Shown here: positions 15,931 through 23,187 of the stretch, piece after piece
Position numbering within the stretch: position 1 is the stretch's first letter
Layout: each line of letters starts with the position of its first letter
DNA from: Candidatus Daviesbacteria bacterium GW2011_GWA1_41_61
GTDB lineage: Bacteria; Patescibacteriota; Microgenomatia; Daviesbacterales; UBA10151
Assembly: GCA_000997385.1 (NCBI GenBank)
Contig: LCBT01000005.1
Coordinates: forward strand, 1 to 59,262
DNA: 59,262 nt
Direction of reading: 5' to 3'
Translations under genes and position numbers: made by a program
Notes under the pieces: model-generated
The model's database searches: none
The model's input: the letters and a program-made list of their open reading frames with translations, nothing else
Told to the model about the DNA's origin: nothing

Positions 15931-16051
15931 AACCAGCTTCCTTTAAGCTAGTAACGTTTATGTGGTTTCTAAGAAGTTCTAATTGTGCTGCTAGAGTTTT
16001 TGCTTCCTCTGAGGTATCATTTAGAAGGTTTTGGAGTCCGACTCGAATCCC
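15920..16051 (-). other. Alternative C-terminal tail of integrase A (circular form)
   Basis: From the att core GGGATTCGA at 16051 the minus strand is open for 43 codons to TAA at 15922-15920. It encodes GIRVGLQNLLNDTSEEAKTL and a second amphipathic helix AAQLELLRNHIN. It has no start codon. Recombination of attL and attR joins it in frame to the integrase body, replacing the antisense-tRNA tail. This is read directly from frame and sequence; expression from the circle is inferred. Confidence 0.65.
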
Positions 16052-16066
16052 CTCTCCCGCTCTGGT
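16043..16066 (+). other. attR of element A with decayed tRNA-Thr 3' end
   Basis: TCGAATCCC (16043-16051) is followed by a stretch matching the tRNA-Thr(UGU) 3' end at most positions, without gaps, but with the CCA changed to CTG and mismatches that would break the acceptor and T stems. This fits the displaced original tRNA end drifting after element A supplied a working replacement. Confidence 0.6.
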
Positions 16067-16080
16067 AAAATATTAAACAT

Positions 16081-16152
16081 GCCGAAGTAGCTCAGTGGCA
16101 GAGCACGTTCTTGGTAAGAACGGGGTCACGGGTCCGATCCCCGTCTTCGGCT
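16081..16152 (+). tRNA. tRNA-Thr (anticodon GGT)
   Basis: Acceptor GCCGAAG/CTTCGGC, anticodon stem CGTTC/GAACG with loop TTGGTAA (anticodon GGT), T-stem ACGGG/CCCGT. The T-loop reads TCCGATC rather than the usual TTCGATC, so position 55 is C, which is unusual. CCA is not encoded, unlike the two other tRNAs here. It lies just right of attR, so its original promoter may have been altered by the insertion. A TAAAAT box at about 16067 remains. Confidence 0.92.
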
Positions 16153-16164
16153 CAGGTTAAAACC

Positions 16165-16193
16165 TTGCATCTCTTCCCCACCTAATATATAAT
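16165..16193 (+). promoter_or_regulatory. Promoter of rpmG, nearly leaderless
   Basis: TTGCAT (16165-16170), a 17-bp spacer and TATAAT (16188-16193). The -10 ends 8 bp before ATG at 16202. Confidence 0.65.
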
Positions 16194-16201
16194 CCCAAGG
16201 T

Positions 16202-16372
16202 ATGGCTAAAAAAGGAAACAGGCAAATATTTCATTTAGAGTGCTCTGCTTGCAAAAGCAGAAATTATGTAGTGCAAAAAAATGTTATTAATACTAAAGAT
16301 AAGTTAGCTTTTAAAAAATACTGTAAAAAGTGCCGAAAAATCACCCTCCACAACGAGACTAAGATTAAATAA
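16202..16372 (+). CDS. rpmG: Ribosomal protein L33
   Basis: 56 residues beginning MAKKGNRQIFHLECSACKSR. Two CxxC pairs (CSAC, CKKC) form the zinc ribbon of the Cys-containing L33 type, followed by the family ending RKITLHNETKIK. It is a component of the 50S subunit near the E site. In many bacteria rpmG, tRNA-Trp and secE are adjacent; here tRNA-Trp follows but secE lies 16 kb away, with element B and other genes between. The gene is too short for most ORF cut-offs. Confidence 0.95.
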   Translation: MAKKGNRQIFHLECSACKSRNYVVQKNVINTKDKLAFKKYCKKCRKITLHNETKIK

Positions 16373-16541
16373 TCACCTTCCTGGCTGGTCTAAACTGTTC
16401 CCAAAATCTACGATGTCCATACACGCCTGGTGTTCAAAACATCCATCCCCAAAGATTAAAAGGGCTATTGATTTATCTTCCCCAACTCTCGGGAGGAGAC
16501 CAAGTTGATCCACACTCATATCTTGGATATACAAGGCAGTT
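16373..16541. other. Backbone gap without a recognised gene
   Basis: Between rpmG and the tRNA-Trp promoter. One plus-strand frame has protein-like stretches broken by stop codons, so it may be a gene remnant, but I cannot name a family. No structured repeat was seen. Confidence 0.3.
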
Positions 16542-16570
16542 TTGAACAAGGGGTGTTTTTAGGTTATACT
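16542..16570 (+). promoter_or_regulatory. Promoter of tRNA-Trp
   Basis: TTGAAC (16542-16547), a 17-bp spacer and TATACT (16565-16570), 10 bp before the mature tRNA. Confidence 0.7.
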
Positions 16571-16580
16571 ACACATACTT

Positions 16581-16654
16581 AGGGGCGTCGGTCAGTGGTA
16601 GGCCTGGAGTCTCCAAAACTCCTAACGAGGGTTCGATTCCTTCCGCCCCTGCCA
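16581..16654 (+). tRNA. tRNA-Trp (anticodon CCA)
   Basis: Acceptor AGGGGCG/CGCCCCT, anticodon stem GGAGT/ACTCC with loop CTCCAAA (anticodon CCA), T-loop with GTTCGATTCC, discriminator G and encoded CCA at 16652-16654. The last seven bases form part of the att core of element B (16648-16657), so insertion of B left the tRNA intact. Confidence 0.95.
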
Positions 16655-18148
16655 ATTCTCACTTTCAGCATACTTGGCTACTATGCTGAATGGTAGTTTG
16701 AGGCTAAAATCAACCTTTTTATCCTTCAAAATAAGGTTCGAGACGACAAATCTCAGCAACTCCCTTTGTAACTCAGGTCTCGAACTGGCAAATAACTTCG
16801 GAGCCATATTGCAGAAGGTCAGAAATCCTTCTATTTCCTGCTTATATACCCTATCTGCAGTCTTGTGCTTCATTATTTCAGCATTTACGAGTTCGGTTTC
16901 CTTGTTGACCTCTGTTGATTTTGAATTGTAGGCTTCGTCTTTGATCTTTCCTTTGAGATATAAGTCCAACAGCTTTGAGGATTGCTCCTGTAGGTCTTTG
17001 TACTGACTGTTGAGAGCATCCAGCGAGTCTTGAAGGTATTCAGTTTCGTCTGCCAAGCTCACACTCATAATGTCTTTTATAGTTTTCAACTTTTTTAGAT
17101 CAAGCGAGGCTGCTTTGATTACCTTTGCTAATTGTTCTGTTATAACTTCCTCCCTCACATACTTCTGATGGCAGAATTGAGCCCCTCTGGGCTTGGTACA
17201 GTGATAATAAACATGACCCTTCTGCAATTCAGCAGTAACTCCGTTATGGCACTCACCACATTCCATAAGTCCAACAAATGAGAAATCGTGTTTATACCCT
17301 TTCTTCTTTTTCGGAGACAAGACCTCCTGCACTTTATCAAATAAGTCCTTTTCAATAATTGGTTCATGTTTTCCTGGTTTCACTTCGCCTTTCCATTCAA
17401 AAAATCCATAGTAAAAATGGGTGTGAAGAATCTTACCTATGGCTGACTTTCCAACTCGATTACCTTTTCGACTTCTGAAACCCTCATCAAAAAGCATCAA
17501 TCCGATTTTCCTTTCCGAGTATTCACCTGTAGCACAGAGCTCAAAGATTCTTTTGATAAAAGGTGCAACTACTGGATCAGGTACTGCTACATGGTCATCC
17601 AGCTTCGTTTTATAACCAATCGGAGGTATGTGGGGGTAGAAACCATCATCCACCAAAATATCATAAGCTTTTTTGACTTCATCAGAGAGATTGTTTAGAT
17701 AGAACCTGGCAAAACCATTTTGGATATCAAACTGTAGCTTTTGGAAACTCTTGGCGTTCTTGTTATAAACCAAAGATTCTTTGATGAAATGTATTTCTCT
17801 GCCTTCATTGTTCACCATATCCTCAATAATCACCCTATCTTTGAGATTGCCTCTCAAAAGTCTGTCCACTTTCTCACACAAGATTCCGAGGATGTTTTTG
17901 TTAGCCTGGATATAAGCCACCATTTCAGAAAACTTTTTTCGACCTTCTTTTTTTGCACTTTCATCAATATCAAACTCTTTGATTACTTCAAAATTATTTC
18001 GCTTGGCATAATCAAGGATTAGCTTCCTTTGGGCTTCAATGGAGACACCTTCTTCACGCTGGCGTTTACTGGAGACTCGATAATAAGCAACAAATTGATT
18101 TGCATTTTCCATATTCATCTTATCTGATTTTAGTAGATTAGTTGTCAT
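16622..18148 (-). CDS. Large serine recombinase (integrase of element B)
   Basis: 508 residues. Resolvase domain with YYRVSSKRQREEGVSIEAQR (catalytic Ser within the first 30 residues) and CEKVDRLLRG, recombinase domain around PPIGYKTK, zinc ribbon CGECH...C...C (about 292-325), coiled coil (about 370-420). It differs from the element A integrase across most of its length. Its last residues NWQGRKESNPR are antisense tRNA-Trp. The att core AATTGGCAGG is in frame here and at 24075-24084, so the circular form would instead end with the tail encoded at 23968-24084. The start lies 3 bp after the stop of the preceding gene. Confidence 0.93.
   Translation of the reverse strand: MTTNLLKSDKMNMENANQFVAYYRVSSKRQREEGVSIEAQRKLILDYAKRNNFEVIKEFDIDESAKKEGRKKFSEMVAYIQANKNILGILCEKVDRLLRGNLKDRVIIEDMVNNEGREIHFIKESLVYNKNAKSFQKLQFDIQNGFARFYLNNLSDEVKKAYDILVDDGFYPHIPPIGYKTKLDDHVAVPDPVVAPFIKRIFELCATGEYSERKIGLMLFDEGFRSRKGNRVGKSAIGKILHTHFYYGFFEWKGEVKPGKHEPIIEKDLFDKVQEVLSPKKKKGYKHDFSFVGLMECGECHNGVTAELQKGHVYYHCTKPRGAQFCHQKYVREEVITEQLAKVIKAASLDLKKLKTIKDIMSVSLADETEYLQDSLDALNSQYKDLQEQSSKLLDLYLKGKIKDEAYNSKSTEVNKETELVNAEIMKHKTADRVYKQEIEGFLTFCNMAPKLFASSRPELQRELLRFVVSNLILKDKKVDFSLKLPFSIVAKYAESENWQGRKESNPR
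16648..16657 (+). other. attL core of element B
   Basis: CCTGCCAATT covers the last seven bases of tRNA-Trp, including the encoded CCA, plus three bases beyond. It recurs at 24075-24084. Confidence 0.6.
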
Positions 18149-18151
18149 AGT

Positions 18152-18673
18152 TCAAGGCGACTTCTTTATATCTCGAAACAAATCTTTTCTCATTGCTTTC
18201 CATGCATCAGACTTGACTAAATCACCATACTTTTTCCCTATCTCTTGGAGAATGTGCATCCAATAATTCGAATGCATCTCCTCATCCTTGAATACTTCAA
18301 AACGATCAAGATTCAGAGCTCCTTTTGCTTCCCTGTCGAGCTCTGCTATCTGTTCCTTGATTTTTTGTGTGCTTTCAAGCAGTTTGAAAGCTGAATCAGG
18401 ATCAAACTTCTCGGCTTCCACACCAAAAATCTGTCCAAACATATCGTTATAAAAAGTAATTGCGGTATCAGCTCGAATGATGATATAGCCTGAATACAGC
18501 ATTAGTTTTCGGAGGAATAAAGAAATAAGCTTATCAACTTCTTTCTTTGTCTCATTTGGCAGTTGCCTCCTCATCTCTTCAACCAAATCGAAATTACCTT
18601 GAGAAAACGCTTCTACAGCAGCCCTGAAAGCTTCATCAGCAGTCATATTTGCGAATGGTTCATTTAGATTCAT
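18152..18673 (-). CDS. Unknown helical protein of element B
   Basis: About 173 residues from the preferred inner Met (18673), which limits overlap with the upstream gene to 14 bp; a start at 18691 is also possible. Highly helical and acidic, with ADEAFRAAVEAFSQGNFDLV at the start. No family recognised. It sits between the integrase and the DUF5763-like gene, an accessory position comparable to the small genes beside integrase A. Confidence 0.65.
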   Translation of the reverse strand: MNLNEPFANMTADEAFRAAVEAFSQGNFDLVEEMRRQLPNETKKEVDKLISLFLRKLMLYSGYIIIRADTAITFYNDMFGQIFGVEAEKFDPDSAFKLLESTQKIKEQIAELDREAKGALNLDRFEVFKDEEMHSNYWMHILQEIGKKYGDLVKSDAWKAMRKDLFRDIKKSP

Positions 18674-19031
18674 TTTTGATTTTGTATGCATATTCCAATA
18701 CCTCCAATCTTTTTGCTAAATCACTCTGCTCAATAGTTTTGAGTGCGATACCCGATAAGTAACCTATTGCAGTTGCCAGTTTAGTGCTGGTTTTATTTCT
18801 TCGTAGGTCGTTTATGGTCTGTTCTATCAGTTTCAATACATCTTGCGTATTTGAGATTGCTATTTCATCATCCCTTCCATAGCTTCGTTTGGGGCTTTTA
18901 CCACCATCATGTACTGCTTGGGTTCGTTTCTCTCGCATCTTTTCAGAATGCCAGAAACAAAAGCTATCAGCTTGGATCGCCTTGGCTTTGCACCGCTTTT
19001 TATCTGTTTTTATAAAGTTGCATTGATTCAT
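18660..19031 (-). CDS. DUF5763-like small zinc-binding protein
   Basis: 123 residues. The start MNQCNFIKTDKKRCKAKAIQ followed by SFCFWHSEK has the C..., RCKAKA, C-x2-H pattern of a small zinc-binding motif common in phage and CPR mobile-element proteins. A basic linker (GGKSPKRSYGRDDE) and a helical C-terminus follow. Likely nucleic-acid binding; exact role unknown. Translationally coupled to the next gene. Confidence 0.65.
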   Translation of the reverse strand: MNQCNFIKTDKKRCKAKAIQADSFCFWHSEKMREKRTQAVHDGGKSPKRSYGRDDEIAISNTQDVLKLIEQTINDLRRNKTSTKLATAIGYLSGIALKTIEQSDLAKRLEVLEYAYKIKNESK

Positions 19032-19290
19032 AGTTACATAAGCTAATGGGTGTACCTCCTAATAACTGCTTGTTGAGATAGCCCACCCTTCCTAAAGGTT
19101 TCATCCGCACATGTTTCCGTTTTCTCTCGGTATGCGTTAGCTCATTACCTGTTCCAAACTGCTCCTTTCGGTCAGAAGGGAGGCTCTCGTAATGCGTCAA
19201 GAATAACCCCCACATTTTTCTGTGTCTGCTTTATAGAGACCATTGTTTCCATAGCTCAATGGTAAGCAGTACACCCAAACAGTTAGTTAT
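19032..19290. other. Leader region of the element B small-gene operon
   Basis: No confident gene. A minus-strand 71-codon frame (19000-19215) overlaps the DUF5763-like gene and looks unlike a folded protein, though an AGGAGG sits near its end, so I do not call it. The plus strand at about 19249-19290 resembles a tRNA 5' half (acceptor-like start and GCTCAATGGTAAGC D-arm) with no matching 3' half. Confidence 0.35.
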
Positions 19291-19548
19291 TTAGCCTCGC
19301 TCCTGTTTATTCCCACGAGTTTTCAATAATTGAGATATTCTATCTTTATAAGCCAATCGTTTTTGGAATGCCTCTTTGGTGTAAATAGCCACCTCCCAAT
19401 CACCAAGTAATTGACTAAATTGCTTTATAAGTACAAAGCCATTGATTTCTTTTTCCTGGTACTGATTTTTTGGGTCAAAAAAGGACAGGAGAAATAATCG
19501 TCTAATCTTATTTAGCCAATTTTGGCTGTGAGTATGTTTCATTTTCAT
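19291..19548 (-). CDS. Small unknown protein of element B
   Basis: 85 residues, basic, with a central EINGFVLIKQFSQLLGDWEVAIYTKEAFQ segment that could be a compact alpha/beta fold. Not recognised. It follows the DUF5659 gene by 12 bp and is probably in the same operon. Confidence 0.55.
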   Translation of the reverse strand: MKMKHTHSQNWLNKIRRLFLLSFFDPKNQYQEKEINGFVLIKQFSQLLGDWEVAIYTKEAFQKRLAYKDRISQLLKTRGNKQERG

Positions 19549-19560
19549 ATCAATTTTTTG

Positions 19561-19791
19561 TTATTTGCTGGCAAATATCCTGTCTTTCAAGGTACGAATT
19601 GCATCTGCATATTCCCTGGCTTTGACAGTCAAAGTATTAGACCAGTAGTCATTAGATATTTTGCGACAGGCTGTCTCACTTTCAAATACAAACCAATAGA
19701 AACCAGAATCAGCTTCCAATCCAGCAATTGTGAGATTCGCAGCTACCAAAGCAGATGCTTCGTAAATGTCTTTGGTTTTATACCTTTCCAT
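19561..19791 (-). CDS. DUF5659-like protein
   Basis: 76 residues. KDIYEASALVAANLTIAGLE, then FYWFVFESE and a helix ending AIRTLKDRIFASK, the same plan as 9530-9781 in element A. Assigned to DUF5659 by resemblance. Its start overlaps the stop of 19778-19960 by 14 bp. Presence in both elements suggests a core element function. Confidence 0.65.
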   Translation of the reverse strand: MERYKTKDIYEASALVAANLTIAGLEADSGFYWFVFESETACRKISNDYWSNTLTVKAREYADAIRTLKDRIFASK

Positions 19792-19960
19792 AAGTCACAG
19801 CCTCCTTTTTCATTTTGTTGAGAACTTTTAGAAATCCAGACAAGTTGAAGTATGCTTCAAAAGCTTGAGAGTCAGTCAAAGGCTGCTTCGAAAGAAGTTC
19901 GAGTTCTTTTTGGAGATTTTCCTTACATCTTTGGCTCAATTTCCGATCCATATGAGCCAA
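19778..19960 (-). CDS. Small helical protein of element B
   Basis: 60 residues, basic N-terminus and two predicted helices, overlapping the DUF5659 gene by 14 bp. The start may be the Met at codon 4. No family recognised; kept because it is tightly packed in the operon. Confidence 0.5.
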   Translation of the reverse strand: MAHMDRKLSQRCKENLQKELELLSKQPLTDSQAFEAYFNLSGFLKVLNKMKKEAVTYGKV

Positions 19961-20000
19961 GTGTAGAAAAATAGGGGTTGAGAAACGAAGGAGAGAAAAA

Positions 20001-20618
20001 CTACCCTTTTTTATCCCTGGACATGTGGAGTTTCTTTTTCACTAACCTACATCGCTTACTGATTTCAGTCTCATCAAATGGTCTGTTTCCGTAAATCGTT
20101 TCTCCGATTTCTCGCATACTTTTTCCCTGGTTATAAAGTTCTATCATCCGAATATCTGTGTCAGAGATTTCAATGGGCTCAAAATCTTTCAACCATCTGG
20201 ACTGCAATTCTTTTATCAGATTCCAATCTGCTCTTTCTAAATCTTTGGCAGTAGTTTTTCTAAAAATCTGAATAAAAAGCTCCCATTTTTGTTTTTCGAA
20301 GTTGTATGAAAGTATTGGTTGTAAGGAAGAAATCGCTGGCAATTGCAATTTACCTGATTTCAGAAGATTGCGAATTGGCTCCTCCCAGTTCGCGGGCAAA
20401 TTACATTCATTTACAATTCGCTTCGGTTCATGAATAAGTAATCTTTCTTTGACACCAAAATTACGAATCACCATTTTCTTATCTTTAGTTACAATCACTT
20501 CTGATTCATATTTCTGAATCTTTTTCAGAACCTTTTTACACTCTGATAATAATCTCTCGCTGTGCTCAAGAATAAAATGGGTTTTTATTTCGGTAACTGA
20601 ACTTTTTGCATTTTTCAT
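20001..20618 (-). CDS. Unknown protein with HTH-like C-terminus (element B)
   Basis: 205 residues. The C-terminal quarter, IRMIELYNQGKSMREIGETI...ETEISKRCRLVKKKLH, looks like a sigma-region-4-type or resolvase-type helix-turn-helix. The N-terminal part has no recognised domain. Counterpart by position and shape of 9918-10655 in element A. Divergent from the nucleotidyltransferase gene across a 102-bp gap, so it could regulate that promoter. Confidence 0.6.
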   Translation of the reverse strand: MKNAKSSVTEIKTHFILEHSERLLSECKKVLKKIQKYESEVIVTKDKKMVIRNFGVKERLLIHEPKRIVNECNLPANWEEPIRNLLKSGKLQLPAISSLQPILSYNFEKQKWELFIQIFRKTTAKDLERADWNLIKELQSRWLKDFEPIEISDTDIRMIELYNQGKSMREIGETIYGNRPFDETEISKRCRLVKKKLHMSRDKKG

Positions 20619-20690
20619 ATCAATCTACATCTGTGCTCAATTGTACCAAAAAGAAGCCATAAACCTATAACTTTGGTCTGGTAATTGAGT

Positions 20691-20696
20691 TATAAT
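20691..20696 (+). promoter_or_regulatory. -10 box of the nucleotidyltransferase-fold gene
   Basis: TATAAT, 24 bp before ATG at 20721. No clear -35 at the expected distance. A GAGATG close to the start may act as a weak ribosome site. Confidence 0.45.
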
Positions 20697-20720
20697 AAGG
20701 CTGAAATTGAGATGTAAATT

Positions 20721-22343
20721 ATGACGAACAACACAGATAAACAAAAGGACAATACTACTTCCTCATCTCCTGTTATTACCGAAACTAACCTTGCACAGTT
20801 AGCCAGAGGATTGCTTCTGATGAATATCCAAAAGGAAATGGATGAACCAGGATACACTCCAATTGATAGAATCACGAAAAACCGCAAAGTTGTACAAAGA
20901 CGACAAGAGTACTGTAGCGATATTGAGCGGGTAATTAGCGAGGCGAAGCTTACAATCCATCTCCAATTAGAAGTTCAGAATGAAGTAAAAGTTGGTGAAA
21001 AGTCATACCAACCAGAGGAAATAATAAGTTACTATAATGGGATTTTCCTTGACCAAGTTCATCAGTTGAAAGATAAGCTTTTCAGAATGATTGCACTCCT
21101 GCTTTTAGTACCTGAAACAGCACAAGACAATCAAAAGAAAGACCCTAAAAAGATCGAATATCAGCCATTTCTAACTAAAAACGAAGTGAAACTGAAAGAG
21201 ATTGGTATTTACGACTTACTATCTCAATGGGGCTCTGGCAATCTTGCAAAGGCATTAGATAAGAGAACCTATCATCATCATTTTGTAAGTACATTACGAC
21301 TAAATAGTGACTTCCAAAACATAAAAATGTCCAGGATGATGCTCAACCCACTAACTTCAAATCAGTTGAGCGAATATGGTAAGAAGAGAATGGCGGAGAT
21401 TGGTGAAGAATCTTATAGAAAATGGAGAAAAGAACTCGTAGATAAGCAGCAAGAAATAATCGGTGAAATAGAACAAAACATTGAAGAGATTTCAGAAAAA
21501 CTTATCACCCATTTCAAAGTCCCTGCAACTCCTGTTGAATCTGCACCCATAATCAGTAAGTACATGGAGTTTTTGGCCTCTATGGACATACATAATGAAG
21601 CAAGTATAACCAAGATTCCTACTGACCTGAAACCATTGATAGACGGATTCCTCGAAATTGCTGAAAAAGAAATTGGTGGCACACTTCATCTTCCGTATTC
21701 AGTTTATCTTGTTGGAAGCTGTGCACGAGGAGAGTATATTCCTGGCTGCTCTGACATAAACCTTTATTTTATTTTCGATGCTGATACAAATACGAATCTT
21801 TCAAAGAGCAATCCACTCGTAAATCTTGTTTTTCTATCAAAGAAACAATATCAGTCTAACGCCCACAAAAAGGATCGTTTCATTTGTTGGTCTGATGGTG
21901 TCCTACTCCATGGCAATGGTTTCAAAATGGGAAAGAAGGACTTTCCTAAACCAGGATCACTGCTGTGCCTACTCCTGAACAAGGGGTTTATCGAAAAGCT
22001 TGAGCAGATCAGGAAAGAAGTTGCAGCATTGAAGAATCAAGACCCTGATACTTTGAGGCAGTACAGTGTAAAAATGGTCAAAATTATGCTGGATTTTGAT
22101 TTTGGGGTTGCAATGTCTAATAAACCTTTCTACACCGCAAGCAGGAAAGGTAAAATCGCCTACACCAAGGAATCATGGCCGAATGAACGCAGAACAAACA
22201 CTTTTGAGCAGATTTACTATAAAGGAATCATTCGGCAAGAGGATTTTCCAATGGTAATTGACACCTTCCTTGAAAATGCGAAGAAAAACTATCAGAAACT
22301 ACTTGATGTTGAGGCAGATATTATCAAAAATCCAGCTCGATAA
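20721..22343 (+). CDS. Nucleotidyltransferase-fold protein
   Basis: 540 residues. The motif LVGSCARGEYIPGCSDINLY (about 329-348) has the GS...ARGE...SDxx pattern of Pol-beta-type nucleotidyltransferases, with a likely third acidic residue further on (YFIFDAD). A long helical region of about 310 residues precedes it, and a helical C-terminus follows. Such proteins modify tRNA, antibiotics or proteins, and several act in toxin-antitoxin or phage defence systems. It stands alone on the plus strand in element B, consistent with cargo. The substrate cannot be told from sequence. Confidence 0.72.
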   Translation: MTNNTDKQKDNTTSSSPVITETNLAQLARGLLLMNIQKEMDEPGYTPIDRITKNRKVVQRRQEYCSDIERVISEAKLTIHLQLEVQNEVKVGEKSYQPEEIISYYNGIFLDQVHQLKDKLFRMIALLLLVPETAQDNQKKDPKKIEYQPFLTKNEVKLKEIGIYDLLSQWGSGNLAKALDKRTYHHHFVSTLRLNSDFQNIKMSRMMLNPLTSNQLSEYGKKRMAEIGEESYRKWRKELVDKQQEIIGEIEQNIEEISEKLITHFKVPATPVESAPIISKYMEFLASMDIHNEASITKIPTDLKPLIDGFLEIAEKEIGGTLHLPYSVYLVGSCARGEYIPGCSDINLYFIFDADTNTNLSKSNPLVNLVFLSKKQYQSNAHKKDRFICWSDGVLLHGNGFKMGKKDFPKPGSLLCLLLNKGFIEKLEQIRKEVAALKNQDPDTLRQYSVKMVKIMLDFDFGVAMSNKPFYTASRKGKIAYTKESWPNERRTNTFEQIYYKGIIRQEDFPMVIDTFLENAKKNYQKLLDVEADIIKNPAR

Positions 22344-22345
22344 TC

Positions 22346-22861
22346 TTACTTTTTGACTCTGTAGTGTAATTCAACAATTCCATCGTCAATTTTCTCAACT
22401 TTCATCAATTCCAGCTTGAGCTCGAAATCAGAAAGACTGAATACTGGGATTCCTTCCCCTAAAATTGAGGGGTTCACATCAAATATAACCTCGTTTATCA
22501 AACCTCTTTTTGCAAACTCGCTGTTCAGGGTTGACCCGCCTGTAATAATTGCCTCGTTGAAACCTTCTGATTCGAGAGTTTCAAGAGCTTGTTCTGGTGA
22601 GTTTGCCAATGTAAAACCATTTTTGAGATCAAGATTAGAGGTTGAAACTATAATCTTCTTCACACCTTCAAGTTCAGTGAGATAATCTCCTTCCCACTTG
22701 ATAACTGCCTCATAGGTCTTTCTACCCCAAATAAAACAACCAATCCTTTTAGCCAAACTTACGAATTGTATCCAGTTTGTATGTGACAAGAAATCTTCAC
22801 TACCAGATTTAGAAGCAATAATTCCATTCGCTGAAACTGCCATAGTTAGAATAATTTTCAT
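22346..22861 (-). CDS. RibD C-terminal/dihydrofolate reductase-like protein
   Basis: 171 residues. Opening MKIILTMAVSANGIIASKSG, central CFIWGRKTYEAVI, and GFNEAIITGGSTLNSEFAKR with the NADPH-binding GG are typical of the RibD_C/DHFR-like fold; INEVIFDVNPSILGEGIPVF is the family C-terminal motif. Likely an NADPH-dependent reductase of a pterin- or flavin-type substrate, though true folate reduction is not certain. Its start overlaps the NIF3-like gene by 4 bp. Last gene of a three-gene operon; converges on the nucleotidyltransferase gene, 2 bp apart. Confidence 0.85.
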   Translation of the reverse strand: MKIILTMAVSANGIIASKSGSEDFLSHTNWIQFVSLAKRIGCFIWGRKTYEAVIKWEGDYLTELEGVKKIIVSTSNLDLKNGFTLANSPEQALETLESEGFNEAIITGGSTLNSEFAKRGLINEVIFDVNPSILGEGIPVFSLSDFELKLELMKVEKIDDGIVELHYRVKK

Positions 22862-23187
22862 AATTCTTCTTCTGAAATAAGAGGGTAAATGTCAAAAGCC
22901 ACTTCTTCATAAGGATGGACTTTCCTAATTGCTGCGATAACTGCCTTTGCTTTTTTTTGATCGCTAACACATTCAATCCGTTCTTCTTGTACTTGTTCAA
23001 ACTTACCAATTTCGCCAATAGCTGGATGAGCACCTTCCATTGGCTTATATCTGCCTATTCCATCAACTGAATAGCTACAGTGACTGTAAAGCCCAATTTT
23101 CCCTGCCCCTGCGCCTCCTATTGCCTGACGAACTATATCAGTATGAGTTTTAGGTACAAAAACAACAATTTTTACAGTTTTATTCAT
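22858..23187 (-). CDS. NIF3/YqfO-type insert-domain protein
   Basis: 109 residues. VFVPKTHTDIVRQAIGGAGAGKIGLYSHCSYSVDGIGRYKP and the ending VRKVHPYEEVAFDIYPL correspond to the small PII/CutA-like domain found inside or beside NIF3 proteins. Standalone copies occur in many bacteria; function is poorly known, possibly metal or nucleotide sensing. 4-bp overlaps with both neighbours show translational coupling. Confidence 0.82.
   Translation of the reverse strand: MNKTVKIVVFVPKTHTDIVRQAIGGAGAGKIGLYSHCSYSVDGIGRYKPMEGAHPAIGEIGKFEQVQEERIECVSDQKKAKAVIAAIRKVHPYEEVAFDIYPLISEEEL

Larger units (their letters stand above)
5446..16051. mobile_element. Integrated element A, about 10.6 kb, in tRNA-Thr(UGU)
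   Basis: Bounded by direct copies of TCGAATCCC (5446-5454 and 16043-16051), the T-loop region of tRNA-Thr. It carries a serine integrase at the tRNA end, primase and helicase-like genes, DUF5659, a cluster of membrane-anchored proteins, an XRE regulator and small unknown genes, nearly all on the minus strand. No conjugation, capsid or terminase gene was recognised, so a mobilisable or phage-satellite-like element is more likely than a full phage. The right boundary is followed by a decayed tRNA 3' end, then tRNA-Thr(GGU) and rpmG of the host backbone. Confidence 0.8.

Noticed and set aside
19000-19215. A 71-codon minus-strand gene upstream of the DUF5763-like gene
   Set aside because: It overlaps the start of a better gene, has a composition unlike a folded protein, and no family resemblance.
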